In this document: one piece after another, positions 36,384-44,508 of the stretch
How positions within the stretch are numbered: the stretch's first letter is position 1
Layout of the letters: every line of letters starts with the position of its first letter
Source: Paramicrobacterium humi
Lineage (GTDB): Bacteria; Actinomycetota; Actinomycetes; Actinomycetales; Microbacteriaceae
Length of the DNA: 64,000 nt
Direction: 5' to 3'
Assembly (NCBI RefSeq): GCF_900105715.1
Contig: NZ_FNRY01000001.1
Coordinates: 2,356,001-2,420,000, forward strand
Program-made: the position numbers and the translations under genes
The notes under the pieces: model-generated
Database searches by the model: none
Seen by the model: the letters and a program-made list of their open reading frames with translations, nothing else
What the model was told of the DNA's origin: nothing

Positions 36384-37820
36384 ATGAAATTCATCGGCGC
36401 TGTCCCGGCTCACGACCTGACCTACTCGGACGTCTTCCTCGTTCCGTCGCGTTCGGACGTCGTGAGCAGGCTCGATGTCTCGCTCGCTCCGAACGACGGC
36501 ACGCCCGCGACCATCCCGCTCGTGTCGGCGAACATGAACTCGGTGACGGGTCCGCGGCTTGCCGCCGCCCTCGCCCGACGCGGCGGCCTCGGCGTGCTGC
36601 CACAGGACATGCCGCTGCAGGAGCTCGATTCCGCCATCCGATGGGTCAAGGAGCAGCCGGTTCTCTGGGACAGCCCGCTCGTCTTCGGGCCGGATGCCAC
36701 GGCCGCGGACGTCCTCGCGATCCTCCCGGCCGTCGAAGGACACGGAATCGTCATTCAGGACGGCAGCGAGTTCCTCGGCTGCATCCCCGCGGAGCGGCTG
36801 CGGAGCGTGCTCGACGATGCTCGACTGGGCGACCTGCTGCGCGGTGCCTCCGCCTCGCTCGACGCGGAGGACATCACCACCGGTCGTCAGGCCTTCGACC
36901 TCATGGTCGACGCCGACCTGACATTCACCGCACTTCTGAGACACGGAAAGCTCGTCGGCACGCTCAGTCGCCGCGGAGCGCTGCGCTCGACGCTCTACGC
37001 CCCCGCCACGGATGGCGACGGACGCCTCGCCGCCGCGGCGGCCATCGGCGTCAACGGCGATGTCGCGGGGAAGGCACGCGCGCTCGCCGCCGCGGGAGTC
37101 GACGTCCTCGTCGTCGACACCGCTCACGGCCACCAGGAATCCATGCTGCGCGCGCTCGCGGCGGTCGCGGACCTGTCACTCGGCATCCCGATCGTCGCGG
37201 GAAACGTCGTATCCGCCGCGGGGGTCGCGGACCTCGTCGACGCGGGCGCCTCGATCATCAAGGTCGGGGTCGGTCCGGGGGCGATGTGCACGACCCGCAT
37301 GATGACCGCCGTCGGGCGCCCCCAGTTCTCGGCGGTGCTCGAGACAGCCGAGGCGGCGCGGGAGCGCGGCGCACACGTCTGGGCGGACGGCGGAGTGCGC
37401 TACCCGCGCGACGTGGCGCTCGCGCTCGCCGCCGGGGCCTCGAGCGTCATGATCGGATCCTGGTTCGCCGGCACGATCGAGGGGCCCGGCCAGTTGCGCG
37501 CTGACCAGAGCGGGCGCGCGTACAAGGAGAGCTGGGGCATGGCGTCGACGAAGGCGGTGCAGGAGCGATTCGGCCGCCTCGACCCTTACGAGCTCGCGCG
37601 CAAGACGCTGTTCGCCGAAGGAATCTCGTCGTCGAAGATCTACCTCGACCCGGACCGGCCGTCGATCGAGGACCTGCTCGACATGATCACCTCCGGAGTG
37701 CGGTCCTCATTCACCTACGCGGGCGCCCGAAGCGTGAGCGACTTCCAGGAGAGAGCGCTCGTCGGCGTGCAGTCGGCCGCGGGCTATGAGGAGGGCAAGG
37801 CTCTGCCCGTCTCGTGGTGA
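36384..37820 (+). CDS. guaB1: GuaB1-family IMPDH-like enzyme (probable GMP reductase)
   Basis: A 478-residue protein of the IMP dehydrogenase fold. The N-terminal barrel half, a CBS-domain insert at about residues 95-220, and the second half with the catalytic loop VGPGAMCTTRMMT (Cys302) and the flap region are visible. The family is annotated as IMPDH, but mycobacterial GuaB1 is reported to be a CBS-containing GMP reductase; the AMCTTRMMT loop fits that group. TAGCGT six bases upstream of the ATG makes it leaderless. The downstream CNNM-like pair is syntenic with the mycobacterial guaB1 locus. Confidence 0.92.
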   Translation: MKFIGAVPAHDLTYSDVFLVPSRSDVVSRLDVSLAPNDGTPATIPLVSANMNSVTGPRLAAALARRGGLGVLPQDMPLQELDSAIRWVKEQPVLWDSPLVFGPDATAADVLAILPAVEGHGIVIQDGSEFLGCIPAERLRSVLDDARLGDLLRGASASLDAEDITTGRQAFDLMVDADLTFTALLRHGKLVGTLSRRGALRSTLYAPATDGDGRLAAAAAIGVNGDVAGKARALAAAGVDVLVVDTAHGHQESMLRALAAVADLSLGIPIVAGNVVSAAGVADLVDAGASIIKVGVGPGAMCTTRMMTAVGRPQFSAVLETAEAARERGAHVWADGGVRYPRDVALALAAGASSVMIGSWFAGTIEGPGQLRADQSGRAYKESWGMASTKAVQERFGRLDPYELARKTLFAEGISSSKIYLDPDRPSIEDLLDMITSGVRSSFTYAGARSVSDFQERALVGVQSAAGYEEGKALPVSW

Positions 37821-37850
37821 TCCCACAGTTTCGTCGAAGGCGGGTCCTCC

Positions 37851-37856
37851 TATACT
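37851..37856 (+). promoter_or_regulatory. -10 element of the CNNM/CorC operon
   Basis: TATACT, a very good -10. Transcription should begin at about 37863, only three bases before the ATG of the upstream ORF at 37866, and 70 bases before the transporter start. The -35 region is weak. Confidence 0.6.
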
Positions 37857-37865
37857 GGGGACATC

Positions 37866-37940
37866 ATGGACGACCCTCCTCCTGCGTCAGCATCGGACTC
37901 CCATAGACCCGGCCTCCTGAAGGAGGCACCACATGACTGA
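37866..37940 (+). CDS. Short upstream ORF (leader peptide) of CNNM/CorC gene
   Basis: A 24-codon ORF beginning MDDPPPASAS and ending EAPHD-stop. The peptide opens with two acidic residues and three consecutive prolines, the kind of nascent chain known to slow or destabilise ribosomes and used by the Mg2+-sensing leader MgtL (MEPDPTP). It begins three bases after the predicted transcription start. Its stop codon (37938-37940) lies inside the transporter gene as ATGACTGA, so translation of the two is linked. Translation through 37912-37927 would melt the hairpin covering the downstream ribosome binding site. Expression is not proven. Confidence 0.5.
   Translation: MDDPPPASASDSHRPGLLKEAPHD
37912..37927 (+). 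promoter_or_regulatory. Hairpin hiding ribosome binding site of CNNM/CorC gene
   Basis: GCCTCC (37912-37917) pairs with GGAGGC (37922-37927) around the loop TGAA. The right arm is the Shine-Dalgarno sequence AAGGAGG for the ATG at 37933. The short ORF upstream passes through both arms. Confidence 0.6.
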
Positions 37941-39243
37941 GTGGATCATGCTCGCCGCCGGCCTCGTGCTGACGGTCGGAACAGGTCTGTTCGTCGCGAG
38001 CGAGTTCTCGCTCGTCAATCTCGATCGCGCCGATCTCGAGGCGAGGCGCGAGCGCGGAGAGACGCGTCTGTCGATGACGATCTCCGCGTTGAAGATCACT
38101 TCGACGCACCTGTCGAGCGCGCAGCTGGGGATCACCCTGACGACGCTTCTCACCGGGTACCTGCTGGAACCGGCGATCTCGTCACTCATCTCGGGACCCA
38201 TCGTCGGGGCCGGCGTGCCGGCCGAAGTCATCCGTCCGGTCTCCGCCGTCGTCGCAGTGATCCTCGCCACCCTCTTGTCGATGATCATCGGCGAACTCGT
38301 GCCGAAGAACTTCGCACTCGCGCTGCCTCTCGCGACGGCGAAGATCGCCGTTCCGTTCCAGGTCGTGTTCACCGCAGTGTTCAAACCGGCAGTGATCGCC
38401 CTGAACGAGAGCGCGAACGGCATCCTGCGGGCCGTGGGCATCGAGCCGAAGGAAGAGCTCTCCGGCGCCCGATCTGCCGAGGAGCTGTCGAGCCTCGTGC
38501 GCCGCAGTGCGGGAGCGGGGACGCTTGAGCGCGACACCGCGACGCTGCTTGACCGCACGCTTAAGTTCTCGGCGCGGACGGCGTCGGACGTCATGACGCC
38601 GCGCCCGCGCGTGGATGCCGTGAGCCGCACGGACTCCGCCCAGACGGTCATCGACCTGACGCGCGCGACAGGGTATTCGCGTTTTCCCGTGACCGATGAG
38701 GGCATCGACGACATCGTCGGGCTCGTTCACGTGAAGCGCGCCGTCGCCGTGCCGAAGGAGCGCCGATCGGAGGTTCCCGTGTCGGCGCTGCAATCCGACA
38801 TCGTCCGGGTGCCCGAGACCATGCGGCTCGACTCCATGATCTCGCAGTTGCGTCGACGCGGATACCAGATGGCCGTCGTCGTCGACGAGTACGGCGGCAC
38901 GGCCGGCGTCGCGACGCTCGAGGACCTCGTGGAGGAGATCGTCGGCGAAGTCACCGACGAGCACGACCGCACGCGCGCGGGCATCGTGCGCACAGCGTCC
39001 GGTGTGACCTTCCCCGGCGGCCTTCGGCCCGACGAGTTGCGAGAGCGCACGGGCGTGTCGATTTCCGAGGAGGGGCCGTACGAGACGATCGCCGGCTTCG
39101 TCATGAGCGAACTCGGCCGGCTTCCCGAGGTGGGCGACGAAGTCATCGTCGAGGAGGGCACGTTGCGCGTCACGCGACTCGACGGACGGCGCATCGACCG
39201 CATCCGCTTCACGCGAGCAGCGGAGGAGGCGACTCATGAGTGA
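37933..39243 (+). CDS. CNNM/CorC-type hemolysin-family membrane transporter
   Basis: A 436-residue protein: DUF21 (CNNM) membrane domain at residues about 1-190 with four hydrophobic segments (EWIMLAAGLVLTVGTGLFVASEFSLVNLDRADLEARR, the conserved SAQLGITLTTLLTGYLLEPAI, ELVPKNFALALP), two CBS domains (about 205-330, with VDEYGGTAGVATLEDLVEEIVGEV), and a C-terminal CorC/HlyC domain. Members of this family act in Mg2+ or Co2+ homeostasis, often efflux. It overlaps the short ORF upstream by eight bases and its partner downstream by eight bases. Confidence 0.92.
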   Translation: MTEWIMLAAGLVLTVGTGLFVASEFSLVNLDRADLEARRERGETRLSMTISALKITSTHLSSAQLGITLTTLLTGYLLEPAISSLISGPIVGAGVPAEVIRPVSAVVAVILATLLSMIIGELVPKNFALALPLATAKIAVPFQVVFTAVFKPAVIALNESANGILRAVGIEPKEELSGARSAEELSSLVRRSAGAGTLERDTATLLDRTLKFSARTASDVMTPRPRVDAVSRTDSAQTVIDLTRATGYSRFPVTDEGIDDIVGLVHVKRAVAVPKERRSEVPVSALQSDIVRVPETMRLDSMISQLRRRGYQMAVVVDEYGGTAGVATLEDLVEEIVGEVTDEHDRTRAGIVRTASGVTFPGGLRPDELRERTGVSISEEGPYETIAGFVMSELGRLPEVGDEVIVEEGTLRVTRLDGRRIDRIRFTRAAEEATHE

Positions 39244-40276
39244 CTGGCTCGGCCTCGTCTGGCTCGTCGTCCTGCTGATCGGCAACGCGTTCTTCGTCGC
39301 CTCCGAGTTCGCCGTCATCTCCGCGCGGCGCTCGCAGATCGAACCGCTCGCGGAGAAGGGCAAGGGCAGTGCGAAGGTCGCCCTGTGGGCGATGGAGCAC
39401 GCGACGCTCATGCTCGCGACCTCGCAGCTCGGCATCACCGTGTGCTCGCTGCTCATCCTCAACGTGTCGGAGCCGGCGATCCACCATCTGCTGGCGATGC
39501 CGCTCGGGCTCACGGGGCTGAGCGTCGAGATCATCGACACCGTCGCGTTCATCATCACGCTCGTGCTCGTGTCCTATCTGCACGTCGTGTTCGGCGAGAT
39601 GGTGCCGAAGAACATCTCGTTCTCGATGCCGGATCGTGCGGTGCTGCTTCTCGCGCGTCCGCTCGTGTGGTTCGGTCGTGTGTTCAAGCCCGTCATCTGG
39701 GCGCTCAACGGGTCGGCGAACGGGGTGCTGCGCCTGTTCCGCGTCGAGCCGAAGAACGAGGCGACGTCGACGTTCACGCTCGAGGAGGTCGCGACGATCG
39801 TGTCGCAATCGACGCGCGAGGGTGTGCTCGAGGACTCGACGGGCACGCTCGTCGCGGCGTTCGAGTTCACGAACAAGAAGGTGCGCGACGTCGCGATTCC
39901 GCTCGACGGCCTCGTCACGCTCGGCCGTGACGCCACACCGTCGCAGATCCAGCGGGCGATCGCGAAGCGCGGATTCTCACGCTATGTCATCGTCGACGAG
40001 GACGGCCAGCCCACGGGCTATGTCCACCTCAAGGACGTGCTGCGCGACGCCGATGAGCAGGACGACGACGAGCCGATCCCGGCAAAGCGCATCCGTCAGC
40101 TCGTGTCATTGTTCGACGGCACGGACCTTGAGGACGCGCTCACGAGCATGCGGCGCTCCGGCGCTCATCTCGCTCAGGCGTTCGACAGCGACGGAAACAC
40201 GACCGGAGTGCTGTTCCTCGAGGACATCATCGAGGAACTCGTCGGCACCGTGGAGGACGCCACGCAGCGTCAGTAG
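39236..40276 (+). CDS. Second CNNM-type protein, without CorC domain
   Basis: A 346-residue DUF21 protein with the same four-helix start (LGLVWLVVLLIGNAFFVASEFAVISARRSQIEPLAEKG, ATSQLGITVCSLLILNVSEPAI, EMVPKNISFSMP) and two CBS domains, but ending at GVLFLEDIIEELVGTVEDA with no CorC/HlyC domain. It probably forms a heteromer with the preceding product, as in the two-gene arrangement next to mycobacterial guaB1. The genes share the overlap ATGAGTGA, so they are coupled. Confidence 0.92.
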   Translation: MSDWLGLVWLVVLLIGNAFFVASEFAVISARRSQIEPLAEKGKGSAKVALWAMEHATLMLATSQLGITVCSLLILNVSEPAIHHLLAMPLGLTGLSVEIIDTVAFIITLVLVSYLHVVFGEMVPKNISFSMPDRAVLLLARPLVWFGRVFKPVIWALNGSANGVLRLFRVEPKNEATSTFTLEEVATIVSQSTREGVLEDSTGTLVAAFEFTNKKVRDVAIPLDGLVTLGRDATPSQIQRAIAKRGFSRYVIVDEDGQPTGYVHLKDVLRDADEQDDDEPIPAKRIRQLVSLFDGTDLEDALTSMRRSGAHLAQAFDSDGNTTGVLFLEDIIEELVGTVEDATQRQ

Positions 40277-41349
40277 GCGCGCTCGTACTGGCCGGGAACA
40301 CCGGGAGTGCCGGCTGCGAGCGATACCGACCAGGCGTTCGCGAGCTGCGGATTGCGCAGTGCCTCTCTGCCGAGCATGACGGCGTCGGCGCGACCGTCGG
40401 CGACGATGCGCTCGGCCTGCTCCGCGTCGGTGATGAGCCCGACCGCGCTGACCGGCACGTCGACAGCGGCGCGGACGGTCTCGGCGAACGGCACTTGGTA
40501 TCCGGGGCCGAGCGGGATGCTCGGGTGGGCGAGGATTCCGCCGCTGGAGATGTCGAAGCCGTCCGCGCCCGCCTCGGTGGCCGCGCGCGCGACCTGGGCG
40601 CACGCCTCGGCATCCCAGCGGTCCTCGCCTTCCTCGGCCCAGTCGGTCCCCGACAAGCGCACGAGCAGTGCGCGCGCGCCGATCACCGCGCGCACCTCCC
40701 GCACGATGCGCAGCAGAAGGCGGGCACGGTTCTCGAGGGAGCCGCCGTACTCGTCGTCTCGCCGGTTCGACAGCGGGGACAGGAACTGGTGGAGCAGGTA
40801 GCCGTGTGCCGCGTGAATCTCGATCGCTTCGAATCCGACCGTGCAGGCGCGAACCGCGGCGGCGACGAAATCGGCAACGACCTTGTCGATGCCCTCCGCG
40901 TCGAGGGCGACGGGCGCGACATAACCCTCGAACGCGACGTCCGATGGCGCGACGGTGCTCCAGCCGCCGTCCGCGGCCGGGATGGTCCCCTTCGCCGGGG
41001 CGCCCCACGGCGCGTACGTCGAGGCCTTTCTGCCCGCGTGCGCGAGCTGAATGCCCGCCGTCGCGCCTTGCGCGCGGATCGCCTCGACGATCGGCGCCCA
41101 CGCGCTCGCCTGCTCGTCCGTCCAGATTCCGGTGTCGCGGTCGGAGATGCGGCCTTCCGCGCTGACGGCAGTCGCCTCGGTCATGACGAGACCGAAACCG
41201 CCGGCCGCGAACCCGCCCAAGTGGATGAGATGCCACGCTGCCGGCATCCCGTCACGCTCCATGCACGAGTACTGGCACATCGGCGAGAGCCACACGCGGT
41301 TGCGGATGACGAGCGGTCCGACGTCGATGGGCGAGAACAGTGCTGACAC
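40270..41349 (-). CDS. NADH:flavin oxidoreductase, old yellow enzyme family
   Basis: A 359-residue FMN oxidoreductase of the YqjM-like old yellow enzyme class. Visible: LFSPIDVGPLVIRNRVWLSPMCQYS (N-terminal strand with the Cys of YqjM-like enzymes), EATAVSAEGRI, GIQLAHAGRK, FEAIEIHAAHGYLLHQFLSPLSNRRDDEYGG, and a C-terminal VSAVGLITDAEQAERIVADGRADAVMLGREALRNPQ. It reduces activated C=C bonds of unknown natural substrates. GTG at 41349 follows AAGGAG. It overlaps the convergent CNNM gene by seven bases. Confidence 0.93.
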   Translation of the reverse strand: MSALFSPIDVGPLVIRNRVWLSPMCQYSCMERDGMPAAWHLIHLGGFAAGGFGLVMTEATAVSAEGRISDRDTGIWTDEQASAWAPIVEAIRAQGATAGIQLAHAGRKASTYAPWGAPAKGTIPAADGGWSTVAPSDVAFEGYVAPVALDAEGIDKVVADFVAAAVRACTVGFEAIEIHAAHGYLLHQFLSPLSNRRDDEYGGSLENRARLLLRIVREVRAVIGARALLVRLSGTDWAEEGEDRWDAEACAQVARAATEAGADGFDISSGGILAHPSIPLGPGYQVPFAETVRAAVDVPVSAVGLITDAEQAERIVADGRADAVMLGREALRNPQLANAWSVSLAAGTPGVPGQYERAY

Positions 41350-41389
41350 GAATGGCTCCTTTCGGCCTCGTTCAACATATCGTGAAGGG

Positions 41390-42220
41390 ATGACGCTGTG
41401 GACGAAGTGGACGGATGCCGACGCGCGGGGCTGGATCAGGGTTCCCGTTGCCGACGACGACAAGTACGCGCGCGGCGTTCTGGGTGCGATCACCGGTTCG
41501 GAGCAGTTTCCCGGCGCGGCCGTGCTCGGCGTCGAGGCCGCCATGCGCGCAGGCGTCGGCATGGTGCGCTACCTGGGGGAGGAGCGAGCGACGCAGCTCG
41601 TGCTGCAGCGCAGACCCGAGGTCGTGACGGTTGCCGGGCGCGTGCAGGCGTGGCTCGTCGGGTCGGGCGTCGATCCGGAGCAGCTCCCGGAGGCACGGCG
41701 TCGGAGCATCGTCGAGGCGATCGAGTCGGGGCTCCCGACGGTTGTGGACGCCGGTGCGCTCCAGTTCGTTCGCGGTCGTGGGCGGCCGAACGTCATCGTG
41801 ACGCCGCACTACCGGGAACTCGCGACGCTGCTCGCCTCCGTCGACGTGCGCGTGGATGCCGCTGCCGTGCGGCGGGACCCGGCGCGCTGGGCCGAGCTCG
41901 CGACGGAGGCGCTCGGCACCACGGTGCTGCTGAAGGGCAGCGTCACCCACATCGCCGCGCCCGACGGGGAACGCATAACGGTGGAGGGCGCCCCCGCCTG
42001 GCTCGCGACGGCGGGGACGGGCGACGTGCTCGGCGGCGTTCTCGGAACGCTGTGCGCTTCGCACGCCCAGGAGCCCGGCGCCGTTCCCGCGCGAATCGCC
42101 GCGACTGCCGCGCTCGTGCACGCGCGCGCCGGTGCGCTCGCTTCGCGCGGCGGCCCGATCGCCGCGCTCGACGTCGCCGACGCGGTCCCCGCGGCGATCC
42201 GCGCCCTGCTGGCCGCGTGA
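41390..42220 (+). CDS. nnrD: ADP-dependent NAD(P)H-hydrate dehydratase
   Basis: A 276-residue ribokinase-fold enzyme that repairs hydrated NADH and NADPH. Signatures: DKYARGVLGAITGSEQFPGAAVLGVEAAMRAGVGMVRYL, NVIVTPHYRELATLL, VLLKGSVTHIA, and the catalytic loop WLATAGTGDVLGGVLGTLCA. It contains only the dehydratase domain; the epimerase domain fused in many bacteria (NnrE) is absent. It is divergent from the oxidoreductase gene, with about 40 bases between starts. ATG at 41390 is chosen because it gives the family start. Confidence 0.93.
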   Translation: MTLWTKWTDADARGWIRVPVADDDKYARGVLGAITGSEQFPGAAVLGVEAAMRAGVGMVRYLGEERATQLVLQRRPEVVTVAGRVQAWLVGSGVDPEQLPEARRRSIVEAIESGLPTVVDAGALQFVRGRGRPNVIVTPHYRELATLLASVDVRVDAAAVRRDPARWAELATEALGTTVLLKGSVTHIAAPDGERITVEGAPAWLATAGTGDVLGGVLGTLCASHAQEPGAVPARIAATAALVHARAGALASRGGPIAALDVADAVPAAIRALLAA

Positions 42221-42248
42221 GAGTCGCCGCCGCTTCTAGGATGGAGGC

Positions 42249-43469
42249 GTGAGAAGCCGGATCGCGCTGTGGGCAGCGTTTCTCGCCGCTCACCTCGTGG
42301 TCGCCTGGCTGTGTCTGCACGCGCCCGGGCTGCCGCTCGGCGACGTCACTCTCGTGTACGGGCCGTGGCTCGATCAGGCGTTCGCCGGCGGACCGGTTGT
42401 CGGCATCGATCTTCCCTGGGTGTACCCGCTTCTCGCCATCGCGCCGATGGCGGCATCCGCCCTATTCGGGATGCAGCGCTACGGGGAGACCTGGCTGCTG
42501 CTCGTGACCGGGCTCGACGCGATCGCGTTCGCTGTGCTGCTGGGCAATGGGCGCAGCCGGCCTCGGCGTATCGCCGCGTGGTGGTGGACCGTCGCTATCC
42601 TGCTGCTCGGCCCGATCGCTCTCGCCCGCATCGATGCCGTCACCGTCCCGATTGCGATCGTCGGCGGGCTTCTCGCGCTGCGGCGCCCGCGCCTCGCCGG
42701 CGCGCTGCTCGCGATCGTGACCTGGATGAAGGTGTGGCCGGCGGCGATGCTGGCGGGACTGGTCATCGCCTCGCGCCGACGATGGGCGGTCGTCGGGGCG
42801 GCCGCGGTCGTGTCGGCGGCCGTCGTCGTCATCGCGCTCGTTCTCGGCGGTGGTCGGTACGTGCTGAGCTTCCTCGGGGAGCAGACGGGAAGGGGCCTGC
42901 AGCTCGAGGCGCCGATCTCGACGGTGTATCTCTGGCAGGCGGCCTTTCACGTGCCGGGCGCGTTCATCTACTACGACCGCGGCATTCTCACGTACCAGGT
43001 GACGGGCGCCGACGTCGACATCGTCATCGCGCTCGCCACGCCGCTTCTCGTCGCCGCGACCGTCGTCGTGGTGCTGATCGGGCTGCGCGCCGCTCGAGCG
43101 GGAGCGCCCGTCGTGCGGCTTCTGCCCGAACTGGTGCTCGGGCTCGTACTCGCACTGATCGTCTTCAACAAGGTGGGTTCTCCGCAGTTCATGGTGTGGC
43201 TTTTCGCCCCCGTCATCCTCGGACTCGTGCTGCAGGGCTCGCGCTTCGCCGCGCCGGGACTCGCGGTTCTCGGACTCGCCCTGCTCACCCATATCGTGTA
43301 TCCGTACTGGTACGGGATGCTGCTGGGCGCGCACCTGCCCATGGTGATCGTTCTCACGGTGCGGAACCTCGGCTACGTCCTGCTGCTGGCGTGGTCGCTC
43401 GCACGGGTGTGGCGATGCGGTAGCGCTGCTCGAGCCCTGCGGGAGACAGCCGACTCTCAGCCCGCGTGA
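42249..43469 (+). CDS. GT87-like polytopic glycosyltransferase-family protein
   Basis: A 406-residue membrane protein with about ten hydrophobic segments, in the pattern of DUF2029/GT87 polyprenyl-phosphate-dependent mannosyltransferases (GDVTLVYGPWLDQAFAGGPVVGIDLPWVYPLLAI, WMKVWPAAMLAGLVIASRRR). The acidic catalytic region near the first loop (YGPW) is present, but no confirmed active-site residue can be named. It may add mannose to cell-envelope glycolipids. GTG at 42249 has TAGGAT six bases upstream (leaderless). Confidence 0.8.
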   Translation: MRSRIALWAAFLAAHLVVAWLCLHAPGLPLGDVTLVYGPWLDQAFAGGPVVGIDLPWVYPLLAIAPMAASALFGMQRYGETWLLLVTGLDAIAFAVLLGNGRSRPRRIAAWWWTVAILLLGPIALARIDAVTVPIAIVGGLLALRRPRLAGALLAIVTWMKVWPAAMLAGLVIASRRRWAVVGAAAVVSAAVVVIALVLGGGRYVLSFLGEQTGRGLQLEAPISTVYLWQAAFHVPGAFIYYDRGILTYQVTGADVDIVIALATPLLVAATVVVVLIGLRAARAGAPVVRLLPELVLGLVLALIVFNKVGSPQFMVWLFAPVILGLVLQGSRFAAPGLAVLGLALLTHIVYPYWYGMLLGAHLPMVIVLTVRNLGYVLLLAWSLARVWRCGSAARALRETADSQPA

Positions 43470-43520
43470 CAGTGTTCCCCCGCGGTGGCAGACTGGGGAC
43501 GTCGAAGGAGGACCTCACCC

Positions 43521-43829
43521 ATGCTTGTCGCCTTTTCCGTCGCCCCGAGCGGCACAGGACGCGCCGACGCTTCCGTTCACGACGCAGTCGCCGCGGCCGT
43601 GCGCGTCGTCCGCAACTCGGGACTGCCGAATGAGACCGGCTCGATGTTCACGACGATCGAGGGCGAGTGGGACGAGGTCTTCGACGTCGTCCGCCGCGCC
43701 ACGGAAGCCGTCGCGCCGTTCGGATCACGCGTCTCGCTGGTGTTGAAGGCGGATATTCGGCCTGGCTACGAGGGCGAGCTGCGCGGAAAGGTCGACCGAC
43801 TCGAGAAGGCGCTCGACGACACTGAGTGA
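43521..43829 (+). CDS. Thiamine-binding protein, MTH1187/YkoF family
   Basis: A 102-residue soluble ferredoxin-fold protein of the MTH1187 family (MLVAFSVAPSGTGRADASVHDAVAAAVRVVRNSGLPNETGSMFTTIEGEWDEVFDVVRRA). Family members bind thiamine or an analogue and are often near thiamine transport genes; here no such neighbours exist. AAGGAGG lies upstream of ATG 43521. It converges on the response regulator gene. Confidence 0.88.
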   Translation: MLVAFSVAPSGTGRADASVHDAVAAAVRVVRNSGLPNETGSMFTTIEGEWDEVFDVVRRATEAVAPFGSRVSLVLKADIRPGYEGELRGKVDRLEKALDDTE

Positions 43830-43835
43830 GGCGCC

Positions 43836-44477
43836 TCAGTCGACGATGATGCCGTCTTCGATGGCGCGCTTGCGCAAGGCGACCTTCGTGCCGACGTCGA
43901 CGCCGTGCGAGCGATACTTCTCTCGGATGCGCTTGAGGTAGGACTTCGCCGTCTCCTCGGAGATGCCGAGCTCGTAAGCGACCGACTTGACGGGGTCGCC
44001 CGCCGCGTAGAGCGCCATGACGCGTCGCTCCTGCGCGCTGAGCCTCGGCGCGCCGACCTCCGCACGGCTCAGCGCGGCGTCGAGCTCTTCGGAGATGTAC
44101 GACTCGCCGCGTCGCGCGGCGCGGATCGCGTCGACCATCGCCGCGGCGGGCTCACTCTTGACCAGGTAGCCGACGGCCCCGGCCGCGAGGGCCTCGCGCA
44201 CGACGCCCGGGTCGGAGTACGTGCTCATGACCACCGTCTGCACGCCCGTCGTCTTCAGCGTCGAGAGCTTGAGCGACACCGGAATGTGGTCCTTGAGGTC
44301 GAGGTCGAGCAGCACGACGTCGACGGGGAAACCCGGGTGCGTGAGCAGCTCCGGCCACGTCGGCACCGCGGCGACCATGTCGACGTCGTCGGCGGTTCCA
44401 CGAATCCATTCCGTCAGAGCGCTCAGGATCATGCGGTGATCGTCGACGATCGCCACCCGAATCTTTGCTTGAGCCAT
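43836..44477 (-). CDS. NarL/LuxR-type response regulator
   Basis: A 213-residue two-component response regulator. Receiver at residues 1-120 with Asp12/Asp13 in VAIVDDHR and phosphoacceptor Asp58 in VVLLDLDL; LuxR-type helix-turn-helix at about residues 145-200 (LSAQERRVMALYAAGDPVKSVAYELGISEETAKSYLKRIREKY). It is the last gene of a three-gene operon with a sensor kinase and a kinase-like membrane protein, 31 bases after the latter. Confidence 0.92.
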   Translation of the reverse strand: MAQAKIRVAIVDDHRMILSALTEWIRGTADDVDMVAAVPTWPELLTHPGFPVDVVLLDLDLKDHIPVSLKLSTLKTTGVQTVVMSTYSDPGVVREALAAGAVGYLVKSEPAAAMVDAIRAARRGESYISEELDAALSRAEVGAPRLSAQERRVMALYAAGDPVKSVAYELGISEETAKSYLKRIREKYRSHGVDVGTKVALRKRAIEDGIIVD

Positions 44478-44508
44478 TTGTTGTTCCCCTCACCAACTCA
44501 CCGGAAGT

